NCBI RefSeq assembly: GCF_000820005.1
Contig: NZ_CDBL01000034.1
Span: 203,611 to 267,610, forward strand
Length of the DNA stretch: 64,000 bases
Source: Aeromonas piscicola
Lineage (GTDB): Bacteria > Pseudomonadota > Gammaproteobacteria > Enterobacterales > Aeromonadaceae
Direction of reading: 5' to 3'
The position numbers were made by a program, and so were the translations under genes. Each line of letters opens with the position of its first letter. Positions within the stretch are counted from its first letter, which is position 1. The notes beneath the pieces are model-generated. The model searched no databases. It saw only the letters and a program-made list of their open reading frames with translations, and was not told the DNA's origin. Positions 10,560 to 23,175 of the stretch are shown here, piece after piece.

Positions 10560-11691
10560 TCCCGTTCGCATCGGTATCGTCGCCGGAGAGACCTCCGGCG
10601 ACATTCTGGCCGCCGGGCTGGTGCGCGAGCTACAGCGCCGTTATCCGGATGCGCAGTTTGAAGGGATCGCCGGGCCGCGCATGCAGGCTCTTGGCGTCAA
10701 AGCCCTGTTCGAGATGGAAGAGCTCTCCGTAATGGGGATTACTGAGGTGCTGGGCCGCCTGCCGCGCATCCTCAAGGTTCGCCGCGAACTGCTGCGCCAT
10801 TTCATTGCCAATCCGCCTGACATCTTCGTCGGCGTGGATGCACCAGATTTCAATATCGGGGTGGAGCTGAAGCTGCGCCGCGCCGGTATCAAGACGGTTC
10901 ACTATGTCAGCCCCTCTGTCTGGGCCTGGCGTCAGAACCGCATTCACAAGATCAAGGCCGCCACCGACATGGTGCTCGCCTTCCTGCCGTTCGAGAAAGC
11001 CTTCTACGACCGTTTCGATGCCCCTTGCCGGTTCGTGGGTCACACCATGGCCGATGCGATCCCGCTCGAACCGGACCAGGCCGGAGTGCGCCAGGCGCTC
11101 GGCATTGACCCGGGCCGCCGCTGGCTGGCGGTGCTGCCGGGCAGTCGCACCGCCGAGGTGGGCTTCATGTCACCGGTATTTCTCGAGGCCTGCAAGCGGC
11201 TGACGGTGCGTTACCCGGATCTCGGTTTCATAGTGCCGCTGGTCAACGACAAACGGCGCGAGCAATTCATGGCCATCAAGGCCGAGCTGGCGCCGGATCT
11301 CGACATGGTATTGCTGGAGGGGCAGGGCCGCGAGGCGATGATCGCCGCCGATGCCGTGCTGCTCGCCTCCGGTACCGCTGCGCTGGAAGCCATGCTGGTG
11401 AAAAAGCCGATGGTGGTGGGTTACAAGCTCAAGCCCTTCAGCTATTGGCTGGCCCAGCGGCTGGTGAAGACCGCTTATGTGTCCCTGCCCAACTTGCTGG
11501 CAGACCAGATGCTGGTGCCAGAGTTGCTGCAGCACGAGTGCACCCCGGACAATCTGGTGGAAGAGGTCAGCAAGCTGCTGGAACACGACAACCGCGAGCT
11601 CATCGCCACCTTCACCCGGCTGCACCAGAGCATTCGCTGCAACGCCGATGTGCAGGCCGCGGATGCGGTGGCCGACCTGCTCGGCAGATAA
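10552..11691 (+). CDS. lpxB: Lipid-A-disaccharide synthase
   Basis: LpxB is a peripheral membrane GT19 glycosyltransferase that joins UDP-diacylglucosamine to lipid X to form the beta-1,6 lipid A disaccharide. The 379-residue protein starts at GTG 10552, overlapping the end of lpxA. The N-terminal [10 protein letters not shown] motif and the [11 protein letters not shown] segment are family hallmarks, as is the later LPGSRTAEV motif. A terminator-like hairpin 42 nt after the stop separates it from rnhB. Confidence 0.97.
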   Translation: MPDPVRIGIVAGETSGDILAAGLVRELQRRYPDAQFEGIAGPRMQALGVKALFEMEELSVMGITEVLGRLPRILKVRRELLRHFIANPPDIFVGVDAPDFNIGVELKLRRAGIKTVHYVSPSVWAWRQNRIHKIKAATDMVLAFLPFEKAFYDRFDAPCRFVGHTMADAIPLEPDQAGVRQALGIDPGRRWLAVLPGSRTAEVGFMSPVFLEACKRLTVRYPDLGFIVPLVNDKRREQFMAIKAELAPDLDMVLLEGQGREAMIAADAVLLASGTAALEAMLVKKPMVVGYKLKPFSYWLAQRLVKTAYVSLPNLLADQMLVPELLQHECTPDNLVEEVSKLLEHDNRELIATFTRLHQSIRCNADVQAADAVADLLGR

Positions 11692-11733
11692 TATTCCGGG
11701 CGGCCGATTAAGCTGCGCTAATCGACCCCATGT

Positions 11734-11755
11734 CAGGCCCTGCGGGGCCTGTTTT
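11734..11755 (+). terminator. Intrinsic terminator between lpxB and rnhB
   Basis: A perfect 7-bp GC stem (CAGGCCC / GGGCCTG) with a TGCG loop is followed by TTTTG. The position inside the longest rnhB reading frame (from 11730) argues that rnhB really starts at 11772. Confidence 0.7.
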
Positions 11756-11771
11756 GATTCAAGGCTGCAAG

Positions 11772-12362
11772 ATGATGATCGATATTCCCGAAGACAGGCT
11801 GGTTGCCGGTGTGGACGAGGTGGGACGTGGTCCCCTGGTGGGTGACGTGGTCACGGCCGCCGTGATCCTGGATCCGGCCAACCCGATCACCGGGCTCGCC
11901 GATTCCAAGAAGCTCTCCGAGAAGAAACGGCTGGCGCTGTTTGACGAGATCAAGGCCAAGGCACTGGCCTGGGCCATAGGCCGCGCCACTCCCGAAGAGA
12001 TAGACGAGCTCAACATACTGCACGCCACCATGCTGGCGATGCAGCGCGCCGTGGCGGGACTGACGGTGACGCCAGATCTGGTTTTTATCGACGGCAACCG
12101 CTGCCCGGCATTGCCGATGGAAGCGCGCGCCGTGGTCAAGGGCGACAGCCTGGTGGCCGCCATCAGCGCAGCCTCGATTCTGGCCAAGGTGACTCGCGAT
12201 GCGGAGATGACCGAGCTGGACAGCCGTCATCCCGAGTACGGTTTCGCCCGTCACAAGGGCTATCCGACCCCTGAGCACCTTGCCATCCTGGCCGAGCGCG
12301 GCCCCTTGCCCGAGTATCGGCAGAGTTTCAAACCGGTGCGCCGTGCACTGGGGATCGAGTAA
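11772..12362 (+). CDS. rnhB: Ribonuclease HII
   Basis: RNase HII removes ribonucleotides embedded in DNA and degrades RNA in RNA-DNA hybrids. The catalytic carboxylates are Asp15 and Glu16 in VDEVGRGPL, with a further Asp in FIDGNRCP; the motif [14 protein letters not shown] follows. The start ATG 11772 is preceded by AAGG with 7-nt spacing and gives 196 residues (E. coli has 198). The longer frame from 11730 would be translated through a terminator hairpin. The order lpxB-rnhB-dnaE-accA is conserved in gammaproteobacteria. Confidence 0.96.
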   Translation: MMIDIPEDRLVAGVDEVGRGPLVGDVVTAAVILDPANPITGLADSKKLSEKKRLALFDEIKAKALAWAIGRATPEEIDELNILHATMLAMQRAVAGLTVTPDLVFIDGNRCPALPMEARAVVKGDSLVAAISAASILAKVTRDAEMTELDSRHPEYGFARHKGYPTPEHLAILAERGPLPEYRQSFKPVRRALGIE

Positions 12363-12424
12363 ACCATGCAGAGCTGCCGGCATCACGACATGCACGCCAC
12401 TCTGTGCAACGAGAGGCTATGACG

Positions 12425-15904
<3,480 letters not shown>

Positions 15905-15920
15905 AGGATCTATAGGCCCT

Positions 15921-16871
15921 ATGAGTCTTTTTCTGGATTTTGAACAGCCGATTGCCGAGTTGCAGGCGCAGATTGATGAACTCCGTCATGTGAGTGAGCA
16001 CAACAGTGCTGTCGATCTCAATGAAGACATTCGCCGGCTGGAGAAGAAAAACGAAGAGCTGACCAAGAAGATCTTCGGCGATCTGGGGGCCTGGCAGGTA
16101 TCCCAGATGGCGCGTCATCCTCAGCGTCCTTACACCCTCGATTATATCGAGCACATCTTCACCGACTTCGACGAGCTGGCTGGCGATCGCGCCTATGCGG
16201 ATGACAAGGCCATCGTCGGCGGCATCGCCCGTCTCGACGGCGAACCCGTGATGGTGATTGGTCAGCAGAAAGGTCGCGAGACCAAGGAGAAGATCAAGCG
16301 CAACTTTGGCATGCCGCGTCCGGAAGGATACCGCAAGGCCCTGCGCCTGATGGAGATGGCCGAGCGCTTCAAGATGCCGATCATCACCTTCATCGACACC
16401 CCGGGCGCTTACCCCGGCGTGGGTGCCGAGGAGCGTGGCCAGTCTGAAGCCATAGCCCGCAACCTGAAAGTGATGGCCGGCCTGACCGTGCCGGTTGTCT
16501 GCACCGTGATCGGTGAAGGCGGCTCGGGCGGCGCCCTGGCTATCGGCGTGGGTGATCGCGTCAACATGCTGCAGTACTCCACCTACTCCGTCATCTCGCC
16601 GGAAGGCTGTGCCTCCATCCTGTGGAAGAGCGCCGACAAGGCACCGGTCGCCGCCGATGCCATGGGCATCACGGCCCAGCGCCTGAAGGAGCTGAAACTC
16701 ATCGACAGCATAGTCGAGGAGCCCCTCGGCGGTGCCCACCGCAATGTGGAGCTGATGGCCAAGCGCCTGAAGGATCGCATCCAGCAGGATCTGAATGCCT
16801 TGCGTCCGCTCGAGACCGATCAGCTGCTGGAGCAGCGCTACCAGCGGCTGATGGGCTACGGCTACTGCTAA
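15921..16871 (+). CDS. accA: Acetyl-CoA carboxylase carboxyltransferase alpha subunit
   Basis: AccA pairs with AccD to transfer carboxylate from carboxybiotin to acetyl-CoA, making malonyl-CoA for fatty acid synthesis. ATG 15921 gives [15 protein letters not shown] and 316 residues (E. coli has 319); the longer frame from 15852 overlaps dnaE. The N-terminal coiled coil is followed by a crotonase-fold carboxyltransferase domain with the [13 protein letters not shown] and [10 protein letters not shown] segments. The gene is 16 bp after dnaE and closes the block with a strong terminator. Confidence 0.97.
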   Translation: MSLFLDFEQPIAELQAQIDELRHVSEHNSAVDLNEDIRRLEKKNEELTKKIFGDLGAWQVSQMARHPQRPYTLDYIEHIFTDFDELAGDRAYADDKAIVGGIARLDGEPVMVIGQQKGRETKEKIKRNFGMPRPEGYRKALRLMEMAERFKMPIITFIDTPGAYPGVGAEERGQSEAIARNLKVMAGLTVPVVCTVIGEGGSGGALAIGVGDRVNMLQYSTYSVISPEGCASILWKSADKAPVAADAMGITAQRLKELKLIDSIVEEPLGGAHRNVELMAKRLKDRIQQDLNALRPLETDQLLEQRYQRLMGYGYC

Positions 16872-16900
16872 GCGCCAGCTTCATCCCGACATGATGCCAG

Positions 16901-16932
16901 AAGGCCCCCGCAGTGCGGGGGCCTTCTTTTTT
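16901..16932 (+). terminator. Strong intrinsic terminator after accA
   Basis: An 11-bp stem (AAGGCCCCCGC / GCGGGGGCCTT) with an AGT loop is followed by CTTTTTT. It closes the long envelope, replication and fatty acid block. Confidence 0.93.
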
Positions 16933-17246
16933 GGACCCGGGATAAACACTCTTCATATGGATACCAGTTGGCACGATGTTTGCCGAAAACCCCCGTGTCG
17001 GATCAACTGAGCGGCGGTTAGTGGCCAAAAAAAGTGGGATCCCGCTCCCGTTTTGCTTAAAGTGACCGCTTCCGATCGGCCCGATTGGAATACCCGCAAG
17101 GATGCCCTTCAGACGTAAACAGGATTGACCCTCAGGCATGTTCACTGTTTCGGCGACACTGTTTTTCAGTTCCCCACCCGGTTCCACCTGCCTCTGGTCT
17201 TGCGTCACTCTCATCGTGCATCGTCTTCATCTGCAGCGAGTGAATC
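16933..17246 (+). other. Intergenic region before cadC
   Basis: No gene is supported here. The 314 bp must hold the cadC promoter but I see no near-consensus -35/-10 pair. An AGTGGGATCCCGCT near-palindrome followed by CCCGTTTT lies near 17033-17055. The ribosome binding site before ATG 17247 is weak, fitting a regulator kept at low copy number. Confidence 0.4.
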
Positions 17247-18791
17247 ATGAGCGAATCGGTTTTTGAGATCCATGACTGGACCCTGAGCGTTGACGACAAC
17301 ATGCTGTGTCGTCCCGATCGCGAGGTCTACCTCGAGCCCCGGCTGGTCAATTTGTTGCGGTTTCTGGCGAGCAATGCCGGCACAGTGTTTGCTCGCGACG
17401 CCCTGATCAACGAGGTATGGGACGGGGCCGAGGTCACCGATCAGGTGGTTACCCAGTCCATCTTCGAGCTGCGCAAGATCCTCAAAGATGGTCGCTTTGA
17501 TGCGACCGACTACATCATCACAGTGCCCAAGCGTGGCTACAAGCTGGTGGCGCCGGTACGGCCATTGCAACCTTTGCAGGTGGTCTCTGTGGTGATGGCG
17601 GATGCCCAGTCATCCCCGACGACCAACTCGACCCTCTCCGACCTGAGCCCGCCTGCCGATGACGAGGATGACGAAGCGATCAGTGGGGTGGCCCCCTTCC
17701 CGGCCGGCCCCCTGACCCGCGCCATCTCGACCCGGGCCCAGGACGGCCGCAGCCGCTGGAAGATGATCAGTTTCGACATCTTCGTGGCCGTCATCCTGGT
17801 CGCCATCGTCAGCCTGCTCAGTTACCAGCACACCAGTCCCCAGGTGCACTCCATGCTGGATCCTGACCTGCTGGTGTTTCGCTTTCACTCCGGCATGGAG
17901 GGGGACAACGAGAATGTGCGCCTGGCCGATGGCATCACCCGCGCCCTGATGGGGGAGGTGGCGGCCGCCACGCCGCTGCGAGTGCAATACGGTGCCAATA
18001 CCCTGATGGGCGGCATACTGCCCGGCAAGGAGCTGAGCGTGCGGGTCTCCCGTCAGCCCGGTGGCACCTATCTGGATCTGGAATACCGCAACATCAATAC
18101 CAACCGGGTGCTGTTCAGCCACCAGTATCAGCTCAGTCGTCACAACGTCCATGCGGTACTGCAGGCGAGCAGCCAGGATCTGCTGCGCGCCCTCGATCAG
18201 CCGGACGCCTTGCCCGGTATGGGCTGGCCTACCGACGATGCCGCCCTGATGGCCATGATGGAGGCGCACTACTACACCAACAGCCAGGATACGGTGGCGC
18301 TCAAGCGCGGTATCGACCTGCTCGACAAGTCCCTCGCCACCCAGCCGGATCAGCCGCTGCTGCTGGCCGAACGCTATCTGGCGGGGGAGGCGCTGGCAAC
18401 CCTGGCCGGTCAGTCCGAGAGTGAGCGGTTGCAGGGGATTGGCACCCATCTGGCCAGTCTGGTGCAGGACGGCGGCCTGCTGCCGGCACGGGTGTGGGAG
18501 GCGTTGACCCTGCAGGCCATACTGGACGGCCAGCAGCAGCAGGCGAATCGCCTGCTGGCGCTGGCCGCCAGCCGGGGCCGCTCCGTGCTCTATCACATAC
18601 TGCTCGGCAAGCTGGCGGAGCTGGATGGGCGCCCCGAGGCGGCAGGGGATGCCTACAGTCAGGCCTTCCTGATGGAGGCGACCGAGCAGACCTATCTGCT
18701 CTGCCAGCGACTCGGTTTCTACAGCAACATGGAAACCCTGACTCCCGCCCTGTTCAATGCGCTGGGCCAAAGCAAGGTGAAGCTGTTCTGA
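17247..18791 (+). CDS. cadC: Membrane-bound transcriptional activator CadC (ToxR-like)
   Basis: CadC senses low external pH and, through LysP, lysine; it then activates cadBA while staying in the inner membrane. The 514 residues match E. coli CadC (512). Residues 1-105 form an OmpR-type winged helix ending in ITVPKRGYKLVAPV. An acidic, flexible linker follows, then one membrane helix at about 173-195 (MISFDIFVAVILVAIVSLL), then a periplasmic sensor domain to the end. The periplasmic part has only one Cys, near residue 490, so the Cys208-Cys272 disulfide of E. coli CadC is absent. It lies 765 bp upstream of cadB on the same strand, as in E. coli. Confidence 0.9.
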   Translation: MSESVFEIHDWTLSVDDNMLCRPDREVYLEPRLVNLLRFLASNAGTVFARDALINEVWDGAEVTDQVVTQSIFELRKILKDGRFDATDYIITVPKRGYKLVAPVRPLQPLQVVSVVMADAQSSPTTNSTLSDLSPPADDEDDEAISGVAPFPAGPLTRAISTRAQDGRSRWKMISFDIFVAVILVAIVSLLSYQHTSPQVHSMLDPDLLVFRFHSGMEGDNENVRLADGITRALMGEVAAATPLRVQYGANTLMGGILPGKELSVRVSRQPGGTYLDLEYRNINTNRVLFSHQYQLSRHNVHAVLQASSQDLLRALDQPDALPGMGWPTDDAALMAMMEAHYYTNSQDTVALKRGIDLLDKSLATQPDQPLLLAERYLAGEALATLAGQSESERLQGIGTHLASLVQDGGLLPARVWEALTLQAILDGQQQQANRLLALAASRGRSVLYHILLGKLAELDGRPEAAGDAYSQAFLMEATEQTYLLCQRLGFYSNMETLTPALFNALGQSKVKLF

Positions 18792-19556
18792 GGCGTGGCA
18801 ACATGCTGCTTCGCTGACCGCAGAGGTTGCGCTCAGCCAGACAGGCTACCTTGGGGCAGCCTGTTGCTTATGTGCCGCCTGGTGTGCCGCAGCCCGGCAA
18901 TGACCAGTCGTGGGTGACCTGGCTGCCAGCCGCTCTCTTTATTCCTGTCTCTATTCCTATCCCCGCCACTGGCTCCGGGCCATGGCATCCTTATCTACCC
19001 GGTTTGACTCCTTCACTGCCATGCCGTCACCCCTGCGCAGATGGCCGACCCAGGCCAGCTTCCTTCTGCATACCGCTCGCGGCTGTGTCGTCCAGATGCT
19101 CGCCCTCCCTTCGGATTACACCGGTCAATGGTGGCCATTGCCGGGGCGTCCGCTGATCCCTTGACCGCGTGGCGAGTCTGGGAGGATGGCGAGGTTTCAA
19201 GCGGCGGCCTGGCCGTGGGATCAGGGCAAAAGGGGCTGAATGGGGCATCTCGTGGCCGCAAGGGCATCATGAAAAATATCAAGGTGTATCGAATGAGGCT
19301 TTGTGGACCTCTCAAGCGGGGGCTTGGATATCAAGAATTTATCAAGGTGGCTTGTTGGGTGACATTCAACTCTATGTTTTAAATGGGTTTTTATTGATTA
19401 ATGCCACGAGGCGAAAAAAGTTCACTCATGTTTTTATCCCTTAGCGGGTCTTTATGTTTTCCGGGGAGGAGAGGCCTAGTCTGTGCCCATTCGTTGGCGG
19501 GGCGTTCCGCCAAATGTGTATGTGACGACCCGACCTTTTATAGAACCGGAGATCTT
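18792..19556 (+). promoter_or_regulatory. cadC-cadB intergenic control region
   Basis: This 765-bp stretch contains no gene I can support. A weak hairpin (CAGGCT 18842-18847, AGCCTG 18858-18863) may end cadC transcripts. From about 19265 to 19460 the DNA becomes distinctly AT-rich (for example TTTTTATTGATTAAT near 19390), in sharp contrast to the GC-rich genes. CadC in E. coli binds AT-rich sites upstream of cadBA and competes with H-NS there, so this is the likely cadBA operator and promoter region. A GGAG ribosome binding site at 19548-19551 sits just before cadB. Confidence 0.6.
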
Positions 19557-20891
19557 ATGTCCCTAGATACGAGCAAGAAGATTGGCCTCATCGCCTGTAC
19601 AGGTGTGGTGGCCGGTAACATGATGGGGAGCGGCATCGCGCTGCTGCCTTCGGCACTGGCCACCATCGGCTCCATCTCTGTCTTTAGCTGGGCAATCTGT
19701 CTGGTAGGCGCCATGGGCCTCGCCTTCGTCTTCGCCCGCCTTGCGACCAAGAACCCGCAAGAGGGTGGCCCCATTGCTTATGCTGGCGAGATCTCTCCGG
19801 TGTTCGGTTTCCAGACCGGTGTGCTCTACTACCACGCCAACTGGATCGGTAACCTGGCCATCGCCATTACCGGCGTCTCCTACCTCTCTGTTTTCTTCCC
19901 CATTCTCAACAGCCCGATCCCGGCCGCTGCAGCCACCATCGCTGCCGTCTGGATCTTCACTTTCGTCAACCTGCTTGGCGGTAGCTGGGTGAGCCGACTC
20001 TGTACCCTGGGTCTGGTGCTGATCCTGCTGCCGGTAGTCGGTACTGCCGTGATGGGTTGGGGGCATTTTGATACCAGCGTTTACAGCCAGAACTGGAACA
20101 CCACCAGCGGCAGCGATCTGCATGCAGTCATCAGCGCCGTGCTTATCTGCCTCTGGTCCTTCGTGGGTGTCGAGTCTGCCGCCGTCTCCTCCGGCATGGT
20201 GAAGAACCCCAAGCGCACCGTACCGCTCGCCACCATGCTGGGTACCGGTATCGCGGGTGTTATCTACATCCTCTCTACCCAGGTGATCAGCGGCATGTTC
20301 CCGGCCGGTGAAGTGGCTGCCTCCGGCGCCCCGTTTGCCATGGCCTCTTCCGCCATCTTCGGTAGCTGGTCTGCACCGTTCGTCTCTGCCTTCACCGCGC
20401 TGGCCTGCTTCACCTCGCTGGGCTCCTGGATGATGCTGGTGGGTGAGGCGGGCAAGCGTGCCGCCAACGACGGCAACTTCCCGAAAATCTATGGCGAACT
20501 GGACAAGAATGGCGTCGCCAAGAAGGGTCTGATCTTGGGCTCCCTCAAGATGACTGCCCTGATGATTGGCCTGACCGCCTTCACCTCCCAGTCCGCTCAC
20601 GCTGCCGATCTCTTCAACGTGCTGACCACGGATGCGGTGCTGCTGACCATGCTGCCCTACTTCTACTCCAGCATTAACCTCATTCGCTTCGAGGGCATGA
20701 CCTCCCGCAGCATAGGCACCATGATCTTCTCCGGCGTTGCCTGCCTCTTCTGTCTGGTGGCCCTGATGGGCGCCCAGGGTTCCAACCTCACTGCCACCTT
20801 CGTGGTGTCGCTCATCATCCTGATGTTCTACGCCAAAAAACAGGGTCTGCGTCAGCACGACGCCTTGCTCAAAGAGCAAGCCAGCCACTAA
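19557..20891 (+). CDS. cadB: Lysine/cadaverine antiporter CadB
   Basis: CadB imports lysine and exports cadaverine across the inner membrane, so that with CadA each cycle consumes one cytoplasmic proton. The 444 residues equal E. coli CadB and align from end to end, including MSLDTSKKIGL at the start, ACTGVVAGNMMGSGIALLP in helix 1, GGPIAYAGEISP and VGVESAAVSSGMVKNPKRT. About 12 membrane helices of the APC superfamily are visible. ATG 19557 is chosen because GGAG sits 5 nt upstream; the frame open from 19401 would add a tail not found in the family. It is followed by cadA after 76 bp. Confidence 0.96.
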   Translation: MSLDTSKKIGLIACTGVVAGNMMGSGIALLPSALATIGSISVFSWAICLVGAMGLAFVFARLATKNPQEGGPIAYAGEISPVFGFQTGVLYYHANWIGNLAIAITGVSYLSVFFPILNSPIPAAAATIAAVWIFTFVNLLGGSWVSRLCTLGLVLILLPVVGTAVMGWGHFDTSVYSQNWNTTSGSDLHAVISAVLICLWSFVGVESAAVSSGMVKNPKRTVPLATMLGTGIAGVIYILSTQVISGMFPAGEVAASGAPFAMASSAIFGSWSAPFVSAFTALACFTSLGSWMMLVGEAGKRAANDGNFPKIYGELDKNGVAKKGLILGSLKMTALMIGLTAFTSQSAHAADLFNVLTTDAVLLTMLPYFYSSINLIRFEGMTSRSIGTMIFSGVACLFCLVALMGAQGSNLTATFVVSLIILMFYAKKQGLRQHDALLKEQASH

Positions 20892-20910
20892 TTCCGTTTT
20901 CCTTTTCCGA

Positions 20911-20944
20911 GCGCTCTTCACTCACCATCCCTGATGGAGAGCGC
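20911..20944 (+). other. Compound hairpin between cadB and cadA
   Basis: An outer 7-bp stem (GCGCTCT 20911-20917, AGAGCGC 20938-20944) encloses an inner perfect 5-bp stem (CCATC CCT GATGG), with an unpaired TCACTCA on one side. No T-run follows. It may stabilise or process the cadBA mRNA so that CadA is made in larger amount than CadB. Confidence 0.5.
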
Positions 20945-20967
20945 CCCTCTACGTGTGGAGTATCACG

Positions 20968-23100
20968 ATGAATATCATTGCCATCCTCAACCACCTGGGC
21001 GTGTTCTTCAAAGAAGAACCCATTCGCCAGCTGCAAGCCTCCCTCGAGCGTAAAGGCTTTCAGGTTGTATACCCGGTCGACGTAGCCGATCTGCTGAAAC
21101 TGATCGAGAAGAACCCCCGTGTCTGCGGTGCCATCTTCGACTGGGATAAATATTCCCTCGGCCTGTGCAAGGAGATCCACGATCGCAACGAGAAGCTGCC
21201 GATCTTCGCCTTCGCCAACGACCAGTCCACCCTGGATATTCACCTGACCGACCTGCGTCTGAACGTACACTTCTTCGAGTACCGTCTCGGCATGGCCGAC
21301 GACATCGCCCTCAAGATGGGTCAAGCCACTCAGGAGTATCAGGACGCCATACTGCCGCCGTTCACCAAGGCGCTGTTCAAGTACGTGGAAGAGGGTAAAT
21401 ACACCTTCTGTACCCCGGGTCACATGGGTGGTACCGCCTTCCAGATGAGCCCGGCCGGCAGCATCTTCTATGACTTCTACGGCCCCAACGCCTTCAAGGC
21501 GGACGTCTCCATCTCCATGCCGGAGCTGGGTTCCCTGCTGGATCACTCGGGTCCGCACAAGGAAGCCGAGGAGTATATCGCCCGTACCTTCAACGCCGAT
21601 CGCTCCTATATCGTCACCAACGGCACCTCCACCGCCAACAAGATAGTCGGCATGTATTCCGCACCGGCCGGCAGCACAGTGCTGGTGGATCGCAACTGTC
21701 ACAAGTCCCTGACTCACCTGATGATGATGAGTGACGTGACCCCGCTCTATTTCCGTCCGACCCGCAATGCTTACGGCATACTGGGCGGTATCCCGCAGAG
21801 CGAATTCAGCCGCGAGACCATAGCTGCCAAGGTCGCCGCCACCCCGGGTGCCCAGGCTCCCCGTTACGCTGTGATCACCAACTCCACCTATGATGGCCTG
21901 CTCTACAACACCGGCTTCATCAAGCAGAGTCTGGATACCCCGTACATCCACTTCGACAGTGCCTGGGTGCCTTACACCAACTTCAGCCCCATCTATGAAG
22001 GCAAGTGCGGCATGAGTGGCGACGCCATGCCGGGCAAGGTGTTCTATGAAACCCAGTCCACCCACAAACTGCTGGCGGCCTTCTCCCAGGCCTCGATGAT
22101 CCACATCAAGGGTGACGTGGAGGAAGAGACCTTCAACGAAGCCTTCATGATGCACACCTCCACTTCGCCGCAGTACGGCATAGTGGCATCCACCGAGATT
22201 TCCGCTGCCATGATGCGGGGCAACACCGGCAAGCGTCTGATCAAGGACTCCATCGATCGCGCCATCTCCTTCCGCAAAGAGATCAAGCGTCTGCGTGATC
22301 AGAGCGAAGGTTGGTTCTTCGACGTCTGGCAGCCGGACAACATCGACACCGTCGAGTGCTGGAAGCTGGATCCGAAAGATGATTGGCACGGTTTCAACGG
22401 CATCGACGATGACCACATGTACCTCGACCCCATCAAGGTCACCCTGCTGACCCCGGGTATGGGTCGTGATGGCAAGCTGCTGGAGAAGGGCATCCCTGCT
22501 TCACTGGTCTCCAAGTTCCTCGACGAGCGCGGCATAGTGGTGGAGAAGACAGGCCCTTACAACATGCTGTTCCTGTTCTCCATCGGTATCGATCAGTCCA
22601 AGGCGATGCAGCTGCTGCGTGCCCTGACCGAGTTCAAGCGCGGTTATGACCTGAACCTGACCATCAAGAGCATATTGCCGAGCCTCTATCGTGAAGACCC
22701 GAGCTTCTACGAAGGGATGCGCATCCAGGCGCTGGCCCAGAGCATCCACGATCTGACCTGCAAATACCGTCTGCCGGAGCTGATGTTCAAGGCGTTCGAC
22801 GTGCTGCCGGAGATGAAGATGACCCCGCACGCTGCATGGCAGCAGGAGCTGGCGGGCAATCTGGAAGAGGTGCCGTTGCGTGACATGGTTGATCGCATCA
22901 GCGCCAACATGATACTGCCGTACCCGCCGGGAGTACCGCTGGTACTGCCGGGCGAGATGGTGACCAGCGATTCTCTGCCGGTGCTCGAATTCCTCGAGAT
23001 GCTGTGCGAGATCGGTGCCCACTACCCGGGCTTCGAGACCGATATCCACGGCCTCTATCGTCAGGCCGATGGCAGCTACACCGTCAAGGTGCTGCGTTAA
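20968..23100 (+). CDS. cadA: Inducible lysine decarboxylase CadA/LdcI
   Basis: CadA decarboxylates lysine to cadaverine and CO2, consuming a proton and giving acid resistance. The 710-residue protein aligns with E. coli CadA almost without gaps. An N-terminal wing domain (about 1-130) is followed by the fold-type I PLP core with the CTPGHMGGTAF motif. Lys367 in TQSTHKLLAAFSQ binds PLP, at the same number as in E. coli. The tail has the NMILPYPPGVPLV and HYPGFETDIHG segments. The start is ATG 20968 (MNIIAILNHLGV) with GGAG 7 nt upstream; GTG 20953 is also in frame. In E. coli the enzyme forms decamers inhibited by ppGpp. Confidence 0.96.
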   Translation: MNIIAILNHLGVFFKEEPIRQLQASLERKGFQVVYPVDVADLLKLIEKNPRVCGAIFDWDKYSLGLCKEIHDRNEKLPIFAFANDQSTLDIHLTDLRLNVHFFEYRLGMADDIALKMGQATQEYQDAILPPFTKALFKYVEEGKYTFCTPGHMGGTAFQMSPAGSIFYDFYGPNAFKADVSISMPELGSLLDHSGPHKEAEEYIARTFNADRSYIVTNGTSTANKIVGMYSAPAGSTVLVDRNCHKSLTHLMMMSDVTPLYFRPTRNAYGILGGIPQSEFSRETIAAKVAATPGAQAPRYAVITNSTYDGLLYNTGFIKQSLDTPYIHFDSAWVPYTNFSPIYEGKCGMSGDAMPGKVFYETQSTHKLLAAFSQASMIHIKGDVEEETFNEAFMMHTSTSPQYGIVASTEISAAMMRGNTGKRLIKDSIDRAISFRKEIKRLRDQSEGWFFDVWQPDNIDTVECWKLDPKDDWHGFNGIDDDHMYLDPIKVTLLTPGMGRDGKLLEKGIPASLVSKFLDERGIVVEKTGPYNMLFLFSIGIDQSKAMQLLRALTEFKRGYDLNLTIKSILPSLYREDPSFYEGMRIQALAQSIHDLTCKYRLPELMFKAFDVLPEMKMTPHAAWQQELAGNLEEVPLRDMVDRISANMILPYPPGVPLVLPGEMVTSDSLPVLEFLEMLCEIGAHYPGFETDIHGLYRQADGSYTVKVLR

Positions 23101-23115
23101 TCGAGAGTGACAACA

Positions 23116-23137
23116 ACGGGCCGCAAGGCCCGTTTTT
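23116..23137 (+). terminator. Intrinsic terminator after cadA
   Basis: A 7-bp stem (ACGGGCC / GGCCCGT) with a GCAA tetraloop is followed by TTTT. It separates cadA from pdxY, so pdxY expression depends on read-through or on its own promoter. Confidence 0.85.
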
Positions 23138-23175
23138 CCCTGTGTTTTTTATCCATTTTTGCGTGAGTCGCCATC

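Noticed and set aside
18827..19156. 109-codon open frame in the cadC-cadB gap
   Set aside because: It is Pro/Ser/Arg-rich and has no good ribosome binding site or recognisable domain.
19269..19382. 37-codon ATG frame before cadB
   Set aside because: It lies in the AT-rich control region with only AAGGGC upstream; no Lys-rich leader pattern that would suit lysine control. A leader role cannot be excluded but is not supported.
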